Origin: Avoscillospira sp045530865
GTDB lineage: Bacteria > Bacillota > Clostridia > Oscillospirales > Oscillospiraceae
Length of the DNA: 14,393 nt
Reading direction: 5' to 3'
Assembly (NCBI GenBank): GCA_045530865.1
Contig: JAZSCX010000092.1
Span: 1 to 14,393 of the forward strand
Shown: positions 7,040 to 12,993 of the stretch, one piece after another
How positions within the stretch are numbered: the first letter of the stretch is position 1
Layout: each line of letters begins with the position of its first letter
The notes under the pieces: generated by a model
Databases searched by the model: none
Seen by the model: only the letters and a program-made list of their open reading frames with translations
Told to the model about the DNA's origin: nothing
Made by a program: the position numbers and the translations under genes

Positions 7040-7113
7040 GGTGACCCGTACGGGAATCGAACCCATGTTACCGCCGTGAAAGGGCGGTGTCTTAACCGCT
7101 TGACCAACGGGCC
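7039..7113 (-). tRNA. tRNA-Glu (UUC), CCA encoded
   Basis: The 75-base minus-strand sequence begins GGCCCGT and ends ACGGGTC-A-CCA, a full 7-bp acceptor stem. The anticodon stem CCGCC/GGCGG closes the loop CTTTCAC, giving anticodon TTC (positions 34-36). The T-arm is ATGGG-TTCGATT-CCCGT. The CCA at 7041-7039 is encoded. Its 5' end directly abuts the CCA of tRNA-Met, so both must come from one precursor. The last 16 bases before the end of the acceptor recur three times, inverted, in the neighbouring repeat array. Confidence 0.97.
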
Positions 7114-7189
7114 TGGTAGCGGCAATCTGACTCGAACAGATGACACTCCGGGTATGAACCGAATGCTCTACCAACTGAGCTATGCCGCC
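7114..7189 (-). tRNA. tRNA-Met (CAU), elongator type, CCA encoded
   Basis: The 76-base minus-strand sequence starts GGCGGCA and ends TGCCGCT-A-CCA. The anticodon loop TTCATAC gives CAT. The anticodon stem TTCGG/CCGGA lacks the three G-C pairs of initiator tRNA, and the first acceptor pair is G-U rather than the initiator C-A mismatch, so this is the elongator form. A CAU tRNA can also be a lysidine-modified tRNA-Ile, but the acceptor and anticodon stems fit elongator Met. First gene of the minus-strand tRNA unit. Confidence 0.93.
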
Positions 7190-7220
7190 GTATGATTGCC
7201 ACGCCTGACGGGCAAGCATT

Positions 7221-7249
7221 ATTATACAGGGTCATACCACTTTTGTCAA
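7221..7249 (-). promoter_or_regulatory. Perfect consensus sigma-A promoter of the tRNA unit
   Basis: On the minus strand TTGACA (7249-7244) and TATAAT (7226-7221) are separated by exactly 17 bases. Both hexamers match consensus fully. Transcription would start near 7214, giving a leader of about 25 bases before tRNA-Met. Such strength is typical of stable RNA genes. Confidence 0.92.
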
Positions 7250-7285
7250 CAATTTTTTTATTTTTCCGCAGAAATATTTTTCCCG

Positions 7286-7314
7286 CCGGAAACACGCCTA
7301 TTCCGGTATTTTTT
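7286..7314 (+). terminator. Terminator-like hairpin in the leader of the membrane-protein gene
   Basis: CCGGAA (7286-7291) pairs with TTCCGG (7301-7306) around a 9-base loop and is followed by TATTTTTT. It lies 22 bases before the Shine-Dalgarno of the next gene on the plus strand. No plus-strand gene lies directly upstream, so it could be a leader attenuator or simply block antisense readthrough into the tRNA region's flank. I see no clear plus-strand promoter before it. Confidence 0.45.
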
Positions 7315-7348
7315 CCCAAAACGGGCATACTATTTGAGGTGATTTACG

Positions 7349-7756
7349 ATGATACTCTGGCAGGAACTGCTGATTTCCGCCATTGGCGGCGGTATTTATG
7401 TTTTGATCGAACTGCTCTGGCGCGGCAGAAGCCACATCTCCATGTTTGTACTGGGCGGCCTGTGCTTCTGGCTCATCGGCAGACTGGACCGGAGCCGCCC
7501 AATGCCCGTTGCCGCTCAGGCGGTTCTGGGTGCCTGTGCCGTCACGGTACTGGAGCTGCTGACCGGCCTTGTGGTCAACTGCTGGCTTCAACTAAATGTC
7601 TGGGACTACTCTTCCCTGCCCCTCAATCTTCATGGACAGATCTGCCTTCCCTATTTTCTGCTGTGGATTCCACTTTCGGCCGCAGCCGTGTTTGCCGATA
7701 ACGGCCTGCGGCTGCTGTTATTCCGGACTCCCCTGCCGCCCTACCGCTTATTCTGA
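7349..7756 (+). CDS. Small membrane protein, PF06541-like (putative ABC transporter type IV/CmpB)
   Basis: This 135-residue hydrophobic protein has about four membrane segments, near residues 3-24, 31-45, 54-76 and 97-115. The segments ELLTG and VWDYSSLPLNLHGQICLPY, followed by W, are characteristic of the family annotated as putative ABC-transporter permease (PF06541), widespread in Clostridia. The family's function is not established and no ATPase partner lies nearby, so the transporter label should be treated with care. GAGGTGA at 7336-7342 sets the start. Its TGA stop at 7754-7756 directly abuts the stop of the convergent peptidase gene at 7757, with no terminator between them. It may be monocistronic. 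Confidence 0.75.
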   Translation: MILWQELLISAIGGGIYVLIELLWRGRSHISMFVLGGLCFWLIGRLDRSRPMPVAAQAVLGACAVTVLELLTGLVVNCWLQLNVWDYSSLPLNLHGQICLPYFLLWIPLSAAAVFADNGLRLLLFRTPLPPYRLF

Positions 7757-8872
7757 TTAATAATATCCCCGCAGGAACTTCATGACCAACCGGCAGCCGT
7801 TTTCCAGCGAGTCCAGCTCCAGATATTCCTCCCGGGTATGGCAGCCTCCACCCACGCAGCCGCCGAAGCAGACTGCAGGGATTCCCACACCCAGCGCCGC
7901 ATTGCAGTCGGTGGAGCCGGAGCGAAATACCGGTTCCTGTCCTGTCACCTGCCTGACTGCCTGTGCCGCACGGTTCACCAGTGCCTGCTGCTTTTCAGAA
8001 TCCACATTTGCAGCGCAGGGGCGGTCTCCGATCTTTTCCACCCGGAACTGTACGTCCTCCCTGCCCGCCTTCTGTACCGCCTGCAGGAAGGCAGATTCCA
8101 TCTGTGCCAGACAGTTTCTGCTGTCGGAACGGTACTCATAGAGCATCTGTGCTTCCTGCGCAATGGTATTGACCGATGTTCCGCCGGAGATCGTCCCTAC
8201 ATTGAAAGTCGTTTTGCTGCCATGTTCCGAGGGAACAGGCAGCTCATACAATGCCGAAACCAGCTTTGCCAACTCGTGAATGGCATTGGGGCGGCCGAAA
8301 TTGCCGAAGGAGTGTCCGCCCTCTGTCACAGCCGTCACCCGGTAGCGATGGGAGCCCACCGCTCTGTCCACAATTTCATAAAGGTTGGTGCCGTCGATGG
8401 TCACCAGCTCCCGCAGGCGGCTGCCGTACCGCTCCACAATGGCGTGGCTGCCCTTCAGATTGCCCAATCCCTCCTCGCAGGAATTGGCCACGATGATCAG
8501 GCCGCATCGGGGTGTTTGCTTTTGCCAATACAGAGCACTGACCAGCAGTACCGCCAGCTGTGCCGTGTCATCGGTGACGCCGGGACAGTAGTACCGCCCG
8601 TTTTCCTCCCGGAAAGGCATGGGCGTCCGATCCGGAAACACCGTATCGGTATGGGCCATGCAGACCACCACTTCGTTGGAGCCCGTATCACCCATAGGCC
8701 AGATCACATTTTTGGCTTCATCCACAAACACGCCCTCTGCCCCATGGCGTTCCAGCCAGTTTTTTACATAAGCCGCCCGGGCATCCTCTTCATAGGACGG
8801 TGCAGGAATGGCGCAAAGCTCATGGATCAGCTGCCGCAGCAAGGGCTGTTGCTCCCGAATATACTGTTCCAT
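7757..8872 (-). CDS. M20-family zinc metallopeptidase (dipeptidase/aminoacylase-like)
   Basis: A 371-residue cytoplasmic metallohydrolase of the M20/M28 type, expected to cleave small peptides or N-acyl amino acids with two metal ions. The metal and catalytic motifs are complete: MAHTDTVFP with His74 and Asp76, GVTDDTAQ with bridging Asp101, ANSCEEGLGN with base Glu133 and ligand Glu134, and GGGCHTREEY with His345 near the C-terminus. A dimerisation domain probably spans about residues 175-285 (GGHSFGNFGRPNAIHE through the Asn-Thr-Ile segment). ATG at 8872-8870 is chosen because GGAGG (8884-8880) lies 7 bases upstream; an in-frame start at 8899 has no such site. No signal peptide is seen. The substrate cannot be assigned. 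It is transcribed toward the membrane-protein gene from its own promoter. Confidence 0.88.
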   Translation of the reverse strand: MEQYIREQQPLLRQLIHELCAIPAPSYEEDARAAYVKNWLERHGAEGVFVDEAKNVIWPMGDTGSNEVVVCMAHTDTVFPDRTPMPFREENGRYYCPGVTDDTAQLAVLLVSALYWQKQTPRCGLIIVANSCEEGLGNLKGSHAIVERYGSRLRELVTIDGTNLYEIVDRAVGSHRYRVTAVTEGGHSFGNFGRPNAIHELAKLVSALYELPVPSEHGSKTTFNVGTISGGTSVNTIAQEAQMLYEYRSDSRNCLAQMESAFLQAVQKAGREDVQFRVEKIGDRPCAANVDSEKQQALVNRAAQAVRQVTGQEPVFRSGSTDCNAALGVGIPAVCFGGCVGGGCHTREEYLELDSLENGCRLVMKFLRGYY

Positions 8873-8901
8873 ACGTTTTCCTCCGCAAATCTTTTGCACC
8901 G

Positions 8902-8930
8902 ATTATATATCAAAAACTGCCCTGCGGCAA
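8902..8930 (-). promoter_or_regulatory. Promoter of the M20 peptidase gene
   Basis: On the minus strand TTGCCG (8930-8925) and a perfect TATAAT (8907-8902) are 17 bases apart, about 30 bases before the chosen start codon. Transcription would start near 8895, so the upstream in-frame start at 8899 would lie outside the message. Confidence 0.82.
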
Positions 8931-8986
8931 GTCCACGGTCGCATAGGGAAACAATGTGAACCGAGGGCAATCGATACGGAAAATGT

Positions 8987-9027
8987 AAAACATCACAAAT
9001 CATCGTTTTGGTGATTTGTGATGTTTT
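8987..9027. other. Orphan 16-bp perfect hairpin between divergent genes
   Basis: AAAACATCACAAATCA pairs perfectly with TGATTTGTGATGTTTT around a 9-base loop (9003-9011). The plus strand continues ATTTTAAG, so it resembles a bidirectional terminator. No gene ends here on either strand: the peptidase is transcribed away to the left and the thi operon to the right. Confidence 0.7.
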
Positions 9028-9063
9028 ATTTTAAGCAGGTACAAGGATTAAACGAAAGCAATG

Positions 9064-9110
9064 TTATTCTCCCGAACAAGTCCCATTTTACTTAAAAGGG
9101 GTCGGAGTAA
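9064..9110. other. Imperfect dyad just upstream of the thi promoter
   Basis: CCCATTTT (9082-9089) and AAAAGGGG (9094-9101) pair with one mismatch around ACTT. Flanking TTATTCTCCCGA (9064-9075) and TCGGAGTAA (9102-9110) extend it with small bulges. It ends 7 bases before the -35. It could be an operator or a leftover end of a mobile element; nothing in the window decides. Confidence 0.4.
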
Positions 9111-9117
9111 TTTAGAC

Positions 9118-9146
9118 TTGCATTTTGCAGACTGCCGTTTTATAAT
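9118..9146 (+). promoter_or_regulatory. Promoter of the thi operon
   Basis: TTGCAT (9118-9123) and a perfect TATAAT (9141-9146) are 17 bases apart. Transcription would begin near 9153, about 8 bases before the first TPP aptamer, so both riboswitches lie in the leader. Confidence 0.8.
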
Positions 9147-9160
9147 TAAAACATAAGTAA

Positions 9161-9248
9161 ACACAGGGGAGCTTGTTGTGCAGGCTGAGAGGAAGTAATC
9201 GAACTTCGACCCTTAAACCTGATGCGGATAATGCCGCCGTAGGAAGTC
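9161..9248 (+). promoter_or_regulatory. TPP riboswitch, copy 1
   Basis: The conserved TPP aptamer marks occur in order: GGGGAGC (9166-9172), GGCTGAGAGG (the pyrimidine-contacting CUGAGA, at about 9183-9192), ACCC, ACCTGAT (9217-9223), GCGGATAATGCCGC (P4 arm) and CGTAGGAA. It binds thiamine pyrophosphate and is followed by a terminator at 9264-9299, so TPP should stop transcription of the thi genes. The sequences flanking the core (ACACA before, GTCACACAC after) do not look complementary, so a normal P1 helix is not evident by eye. Confidence 0.93.
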
Positions 9249-9263
9249 ACACACGGATTTTTT

Positions 9264-9299
9264 ACAGGAGGCATCCAAAGGGTGTCTCCTGTTTTTATT
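9264..9299 (+). terminator. Terminator of TPP riboswitch copy 1
   Basis: ACAGGAG (9264-9270) pairs with CTCCTGT (9286-9292); the inner GCATCC/GGGTGT continues the stem with wobbles around AAA. TTTTTATTT follows directly. It lies 15 bases after aptamer 1 and before aptamer 2. Confidence 0.88.
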
Positions 9300-9310
9300 T
9301 CTAATTGAAT

Positions 9311-9396
9311 ACACGGGGAGCTCGTATGACGGGCTGAGAGGAAGGTATGACCTTCGACCCATATACCTGATTTGGATAATGCCAACGTAGGGACTT
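9311..9396 (+). promoter_or_regulatory. TPP riboswitch, copy 2
   Basis: A second complete set of TPP marks begins 149 bases after the first: GGGGAGC (9315-9321), GCTGAGAGG (9333-9341), the GAAGGT/ACCTTC helix, ACCC, ACCTGAT (9365-9371), TTGGATAATGCCAA and CGTAGGGA. It is closer to consensus at GTAGGGA than copy 1. Its own terminator follows at 9408. As in copy 1, the 5' flank (ATACAC) and 3' flank (CTTTTGTG) do not form an obvious P1. Confidence 0.94.
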
Positions 9397-9407
9397 TTGT
9401 GAGCGTC

Positions 9408-9449
9408 ACGGGAAACTTCCAAATCGGAGGTTTCCCGTATTTTTATTTT
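9408..9449 (+). terminator. Terminator of TPP riboswitch copy 2
   Basis: ACGGGAAAC (9408-9416) pairs perfectly with GTTTCCCGT (9430-9438); inner TTCC/GGAG extends it around AAATC. The run ATTTTTATTTT follows and leads straight into the thiS ribosome site GGAGGTG at 9451-9457. Confidence 0.9.
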
Positions 9450-9462
9450 AGGAGGTGCGATC

Positions 9463-9657
9463 ATGGTCAAAGTAAACGGTATGGAGTTGGACATTGCAAG
9501 AAAGACAATTGCAGAGTATCTGGCTACTACGAATTATGATCCCAAAAGGATCGCCGTGGAGCGTAACGGCGACATTGTCTTCAAATCCCAGTATGGCGAA
9601 ACCGTTCTGGAAGATGGCGACAGTCTGGAAGTTGTCAGCTTTGTGGGAGGTGGCTAA
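9463..9657 (+). CDS. thiS: ThiS, thiamine sulfur carrier protein
   Basis: ThiS is a ubiquitin-fold carrier that bears sulfur as a C-terminal thiocarboxylate for thiazole synthesis. The 64-residue length is typical. It starts MVKVNGMELD and contains the usual strand IAVERNGDIVFKSQYGETVLEDGDSLEVVSFVGGG pattern, read here in pieces: IAVERNGDIV, LEDGDSLEVVSFVGGG. The C-terminal Gly-Gly that ThiF adenylates is present as the last two residues. GGAGGTG at 9451-9457 sets the start five bases later. First gene of the thi operon, directly under the tandem TPP riboswitches. The codons for its final glycines also form the Shine-Dalgarno of thiF. Confidence 0.96.
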   Translation: MVKVNGMELDIARKTIAEYLATTNYDPKRIAVERNGDIVFKSQYGETVLEDGDSLEVVSFVGGG

Positions 9658-10293
9658 ATGATTCCGACACAGGAAGAATGGCTTGCGGCATTGGAAAGAC
9701 GGCATGGGAAAGATCTGCAGAGTCAGTTTTCGGATGCCACCGTTGCTGTCTGCGGCCTTGGCGGTTTAGGCTCCAATATTGCCGTAGCTTTGGCAAGAGC
9801 AGGTGTTGGAAGGCTGATTCTGATCGACTATGACCGGGTCGATCTTACCAACCTCCACCGGCAGCAGTACAAAGCAAATCAAATTGGCAGATTCAAAACA
9901 GAAGCGCTTGCGGAAAACCTTTTTGAAATTGCACCGTATATCAAACTTGAGACCGCAACACAGAAAATCGCAGAAGATAATTGCGCGGAGTTGCTTAAGG
10001 GTGTCGATGTGATCTGCGAAGCATTTGACGATGCGGAAGCAAAAGCCATGTTGGTAAATAAGGTGCTGGAAATCATGCCGGACAAATATCTGGTTGCGGC
10101 TTCCGGAATGGCAGGTATGGGAACAGCAAATACAATCCGCACAAGAAAAATCACAAAGCGTTTCTATCTATGCGGCGACGAAAGAAGCGATGTGGCCGAT
10201 AGCATCGGCTTAGTTGCTCCCCGCGTGATGCTTTGCGCCGCCCATCAGGCACATACCGTCCTGCGGATCCTCGCAGGTGAATTTGAAGTTTAA
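9658..10293 (+). CDS. thiF: ThiF, ThiS adenylyltransferase (short form)
   Basis: ThiF is an E1-like enzyme that adenylates the ThiS C-terminus so that sulfur can be added. The nucleotide loop CGLGGLGSNIAVALARAGVG lies at about residues 31-50, followed by ILIDYDRVDLTNLHRQ, where the acidic and Arg/Gln residues of the E1 active site sit. The 211-residue length marks the short clostridial-type ThiF. It lacks the two C-x2-C zinc pairs of the longer E. coli type protein; single cysteines such as YLCGDE remain. ATG follows the thiS stop with no gap, and GGAGGT (9646-9651) lies inside thiS, so the two are coupled. The neighbours ThiS, ThiG and ThiH distinguish it from MoeB-type relatives. Confidence 0.93.
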   Translation: MIPTQEEWLAALERRHGKDLQSQFSDATVAVCGLGGLGSNIAVALARAGVGRLILIDYDRVDLTNLHRQQYKANQIGRFKTEALAENLFEIAPYIKLETATQKIAEDNCAELLKGVDVICEAFDDAEAKAMLVNKVLEIMPDKYLVAASGMAGMGTANTIRTRKITKRFYLCGDERSDVADSIGLVAPRVMLCAAHQAHTVLRILAGEFEV

Positions 10294-10310
10294 GAAAGAA
10301 GGATTTTACT

Positions 10311-11084
10311 ATGACGAACAACAATAAGTTGGTAATCGGCGGTCACGAATTTAATTCCCGTTTTATTCTGGGTTCCGGTAAGTATTCCATGAAGCTCATT
10401 GAGGCAGCCATCAAAGATGCCGGTGCAGAGATCATCACCTTGGCTGTCCGTCGGGCAAACACCAAGGACCAGGAAAATATTCTGGATTACATTCCCGAAG
10501 GCATCACCCTTCTGCCTAATACCTCCGGTGCGAGAAACGCAGAGGAAGCTGTCCGTATTGCCCGCCTTGCCAGAGAACTTGGCTGCGGCAATTTCGTTAA
10601 GGTAGAAATCATGCGTGATACCAAGTATCTGCTGCCCGACAATCAGGAAACCATTAAGGCTACCGAGATTCTCGCAAATGAAGGATTTGTTGTCATGCCT
10701 TATATGTACCCCGATCTGAACGCTGCCCGTGATATGGTCAATGCCGGTGCCGCTACCATTATGCCTCTGGCTTCTCCGATTGGCTCCAACAAGGGTTTGG
10801 CAACCAAAGAATTCATTCAGATTCTCATTGATGAGATTGATCTGCCTATCATCGTGGACGCAGGCATTGGCAGACCTTCGCAGGCTTGCGAAGCCATGGA
10901 AATGGGCGCAGCCGCAATTATGGCAAATACCGCTCTGGCAACTGCCGGTGATCTGCCGCTGATGGCATCTGCTTTCCGTCAGGCAATCGAAGCAGGCAGA
11001 AAAGCATATCTGTCCGGTCTTGGTCGTGTACTGACCCGTGGTGCTTCCGCTTCCGATCCTCTGACCGGCTTCCTACGTGATTAA
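10311..11084 (+). CDS. thiG: Thiazole synthase
   Basis: ThiG condenses 1-deoxy-D-xylulose 5-phosphate, dehydroglycine and ThiS-borne sulfur into the thiazole phosphate of thiamine. The 257 residues match the family. It opens with the conserved FILGSGKY (residues 18-25). TLLPNTSGARNAEEAV (about 66-81) is a family hallmark, and Lys97 in NFVKVEIM is the Schiff-base lysine position. The phosphate site is in VDAGIGRPSQACEAMEMGA and the run ends MANTALATAGD. AAGAAGGA at 10296-10303 precedes ATG by 7 bases, 17 bases after thiF. The downstream Shine-Dalgarno for thiH overlaps the thiG stop, so translation is probably coupled. Confidence 0.97.
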   Translation: MTNNNKLVIGGHEFNSRFILGSGKYSMKLIEAAIKDAGAEIITLAVRRANTKDQENILDYIPEGITLLPNTSGARNAEEAVRIARLARELGCGNFVKVEIMRDTKYLLPDNQETIKATEILANEGFVVMPYMYPDLNAARDMVNAGAATIMPLASPIGSNKGLATKEFIQILIDEIDLPIIVDAGIGRPSQACEAMEMGAAAIMANTALATAGDLPLMASAFRQAIEAGRKAYLSGLGRVLTRGASASDPLTGFLRD

Positions 11085-11095
11085 GGAGAACTGTT

Positions 11096-12349
11096 ATGGA
11101 AAATCAATTTTTTGTAGATTCCGAGCACCTGTCACCGGCGGCGTTAGAGAAAAAACACAGACTGGAAACAGATCCGTCCAGTCGTAAGAATCACATGGAA
11201 TATTTGCCGGGCATGGAGATCATCGAATCCGATGTCTGTCAGCAGGTTATGTCTCAGATGAATTCCTTTGATTATTCCATCTATACTGCCCGTGATGTTC
11301 GTGCAGCTCTCGACCACGAGACCTGCAGCGTTGAAGATTTCAAGGCACTCTTATCTCCCGCAGCAGAGCCGTTCCTGGAAGAGATGGCGCAGAAAGCTCG
11401 TATGGAAACAAGCAAGCACTTCGGCAATACCGTTTACTTATTTACCCCTCTGTACATCGCCAATTATTGCGAGAATTACTGCGTTTACTGCGGCTTTAAC
11501 TGCTACAACCATATCAACCGCATGAAGCTGAACATGGAGCAGATCGAGCATGAAATGAAAGTCATCGCCGATTCCGGTATGGAGGAGATCCTGATCCTTA
11601 CCGGCGAAAGCCGTGCGCAGAGCGATGTGCAGTATATCGGTGAAGCCTGCAAGCTGGCAAGAAAGTATTTCCGCATGGTTGGCCTGGAAATCTATCCTGT
11701 GAACACCGACGAATACAAATATCTCCACGAGTGCGGTGCAGACTATGTAACCGTGTTCCAGGAAACCTATGATGCCGACAAATACGAAACGCTCCATCTG
11801 TTTGGACACAAGCGTGTATGGCCGTATCGTTTTGACGCACAGGAACGAGCACTCCGTGGCGGTATGCGTGGTGTTGCTTTCTCTGCGCTTCTCGGCTTGT
11901 CTGATTTCAGAAAGGATGCTCTGGCAAGCGCACTTCATGTGTATTATCTGCAACGTAAATATCCCCACGCGGAAATGTCGCTGTCCTGCCCGAGACTGCG
12001 TCCGATCATCAATAACGACAAAATCAACCCCCTTGATGTGGGTGAAAAGCAGCTTTGCCAGATCCTCTGTGCTTACCGCATCTTCCTGCCCTTTGTGGGC
12101 ATTACCGTATCTTCCCGTGAAAGTGCAGAGTTCAGAAACGGTATCGTAAAAATTGCTGCAACCAAAGTCTCTGCAGGCGTTTCTACCGGCATTGGAGACC
12201 ACGAAAGCAAGTACACCGGTAAGGAAGATGATGCCGTCAAGGGCGATGAGCAGTTTGAAATTGATGATAACCGCAGCTTTGATGCTATGTATAAGGATAT
12301 GTCCGGCGAAGGATTACAGCCGGTTCTGAATGATTACGTATACGTGTGA
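11096..12349 (+). CDS. thiH: 2-iminoacetate synthase (radical SAM, tyrosine lyase)
   Basis: ThiH uses S-adenosylmethionine and a 4Fe-4S cluster to split tyrosine into p-cresol and dehydroglycine, the glycine-derived piece used by ThiG. The 417-residue protein has the radical SAM cluster motif C-x3-C-x2-C at Cys125, Cys129 and Cys132 (CENYCVYCGF). ILTGESRAQSDVQYIGEA, LEIYPVNTDEY and FQETYDADKYETLH are typical of ThiH. Use of ThiH rather than the oxygen-dependent ThiO fits an anaerobe. AAGGAG at 11083-11088 overlaps the thiG stop and lies 7 bases before ATG. The related enzyme HydG shares the fold, but the setting between thiG and thiE fixes the assignment. Confidence 0.96.
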   Translation: MENQFFVDSEHLSPAALEKKHRLETDPSSRKNHMEYLPGMEIIESDVCQQVMSQMNSFDYSIYTARDVRAALDHETCSVEDFKALLSPAAEPFLEEMAQKARMETSKHFGNTVYLFTPLYIANYCENYCVYCGFNCYNHINRMKLNMEQIEHEMKVIADSGMEEILILTGESRAQSDVQYIGEACKLARKYFRMVGLEIYPVNTDEYKYLHECGADYVTVFQETYDADKYETLHLFGHKRVWPYRFDAQERALRGGMRGVAFSALLGLSDFRKDALASALHVYYLQRKYPHAEMSLSCPRLRPIINNDKINPLDVGEKQLCQILCAYRIFLPFVGITVSSRESAEFRNGIVKIAATKVSAGVSTGIGDHESKYTGKEDDAVKGDEQFEIDDNRSFDAMYKDMSGEGLQPVLNDYVYV

Positions 12350-12357
12350 GGTGGAAT

Positions 12358-12993
12358 ATGAAAAATTTTGATCCGAGTCTGTATTTTATAACCGATAGCA
12401 CCAACTACACTGAGGAGGAATTTCTTTTCCGCGTAGAACAGGCACTGCAAGGCGGTGCAACTCTCCTTCAGCTTCGGGAAAAGGACAAGTCCACGCGAGA
12501 GTATATCGAGCTTGCAGAGAAGGTACACGAGATCACAAAACGCTACAATGTGCCGCTGATTATCGATGATCGCGTGGACGTGGCGCTGGCTATTGATGCT
12601 GAGGGCGTTCATGTGGGAGCAAGCGATATGCCTGTTGCTACCGCAAGAAAACTGATGGGCGACGATAAAATCGTCGGCGCGACTGCCAAAACCGTTCCCT
12701 GGGCAAAGGAAGCCTATGAACAGGGGGCGGATTATCTGGGCGTGGGAGCGATTTATCCCACCACCACAAAAGTGAAGACCGTTCTGACTTCCACAGACAC
12801 CCTCCGCGATATCTGTCACTCTGTTCCCATTCCCACAAATGCCATCGGTGGCCTCAATAAGGACAACATCGATGTTCTCGCAGGAATCCCCATTGCCGGT
12901 ATCTGTGTGGTGTCTGCCATTATGAAAGCGGATGATCCGAAGCAGGCGTCAATGGAGCTAAAGGCAAGAGCAAAGGAACTTGGCTTATGCTGA
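12358..12993 (+). CDS. thiE: Thiamine-phosphate synthase
   Basis: ThiE joins hydroxymethylpyrimidine diphosphate with thiazole phosphate to give thiamine phosphate. The 211-residue TIM barrel shows LYFITDS at the N-terminus, QLREKD (38-43), IIDDR (68-72), GVHVGASD (83-90), GATAKT (107-112), GVGAIYPTTTK (128-138) and AIGGL (162-166), covering the diphosphate and substrate sites. I place the start at ATG 12358, preceded by GAGGTGG at 12348-12354. A GTG four codons upstream (12346) overlaps the thiH stop and the ribosome site, and would be less likely. The gene begins 8 bases after the thiH stop. The 3' end overlaps the next gene by seven bases. Confidence 0.95.
   Translation: MKNFDPSLYFITDSTNYTEEEFLFRVEQALQGGATLLQLREKDKSTREYIELAEKVHEITKRYNVPLIIDDRVDVALAIDAEGVHVGASDMPVATARKLMGDDKIVGATAKTVPWAKEAYEQGADYLGVGAIYPTTTKVKTVLTSTDTLRDICHSVPIPTNAIGGLNKDNIDVLAGIPIAGICVVSAIMKADDPKQASMELKARAKELGLC

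Noticed and set aside
6653..7113. Prophage or island att sites at tRNA-Glu
   Set aside because: The tail copies are inverted relative to the tRNA, there is no integrase, and the intervening sequence is too short to be an element that encodes proteins.
6514..7146. Minus-strand 210-codon open frame over the same region
   Set aside because: It also crosses the tRNA genes and the coupled Cys-rich gene in antisense and has no good start. It is a by-product of the stop-poor repeat.
6650..7195. Plus-strand open frame of 181 codons across the repeats and both tRNA genes, with repeated peptide GISHGLKTC
   Set aside because: It runs antisense through two tRNA genes, has no ribosome site, and the sequence changes between units keep base pairing. 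The amino-acid likeness follows from the DNA repeat, and similar open frames exist on the other strand.
7838..8959. Plus-strand 373-codon open frame opposite the peptidase gene
   Set aside because: The minus strand has a full set of M20 motifs, promoter and ribosome site. The plus frame has none and gives an unrecognisable His/Cys-rich product.
9146..9494. Minus-strand open frames over the riboswitch region
   Set aside because: They are antisense to two clear TPP aptamers and terminators, and have no ribosome site or family likeness.
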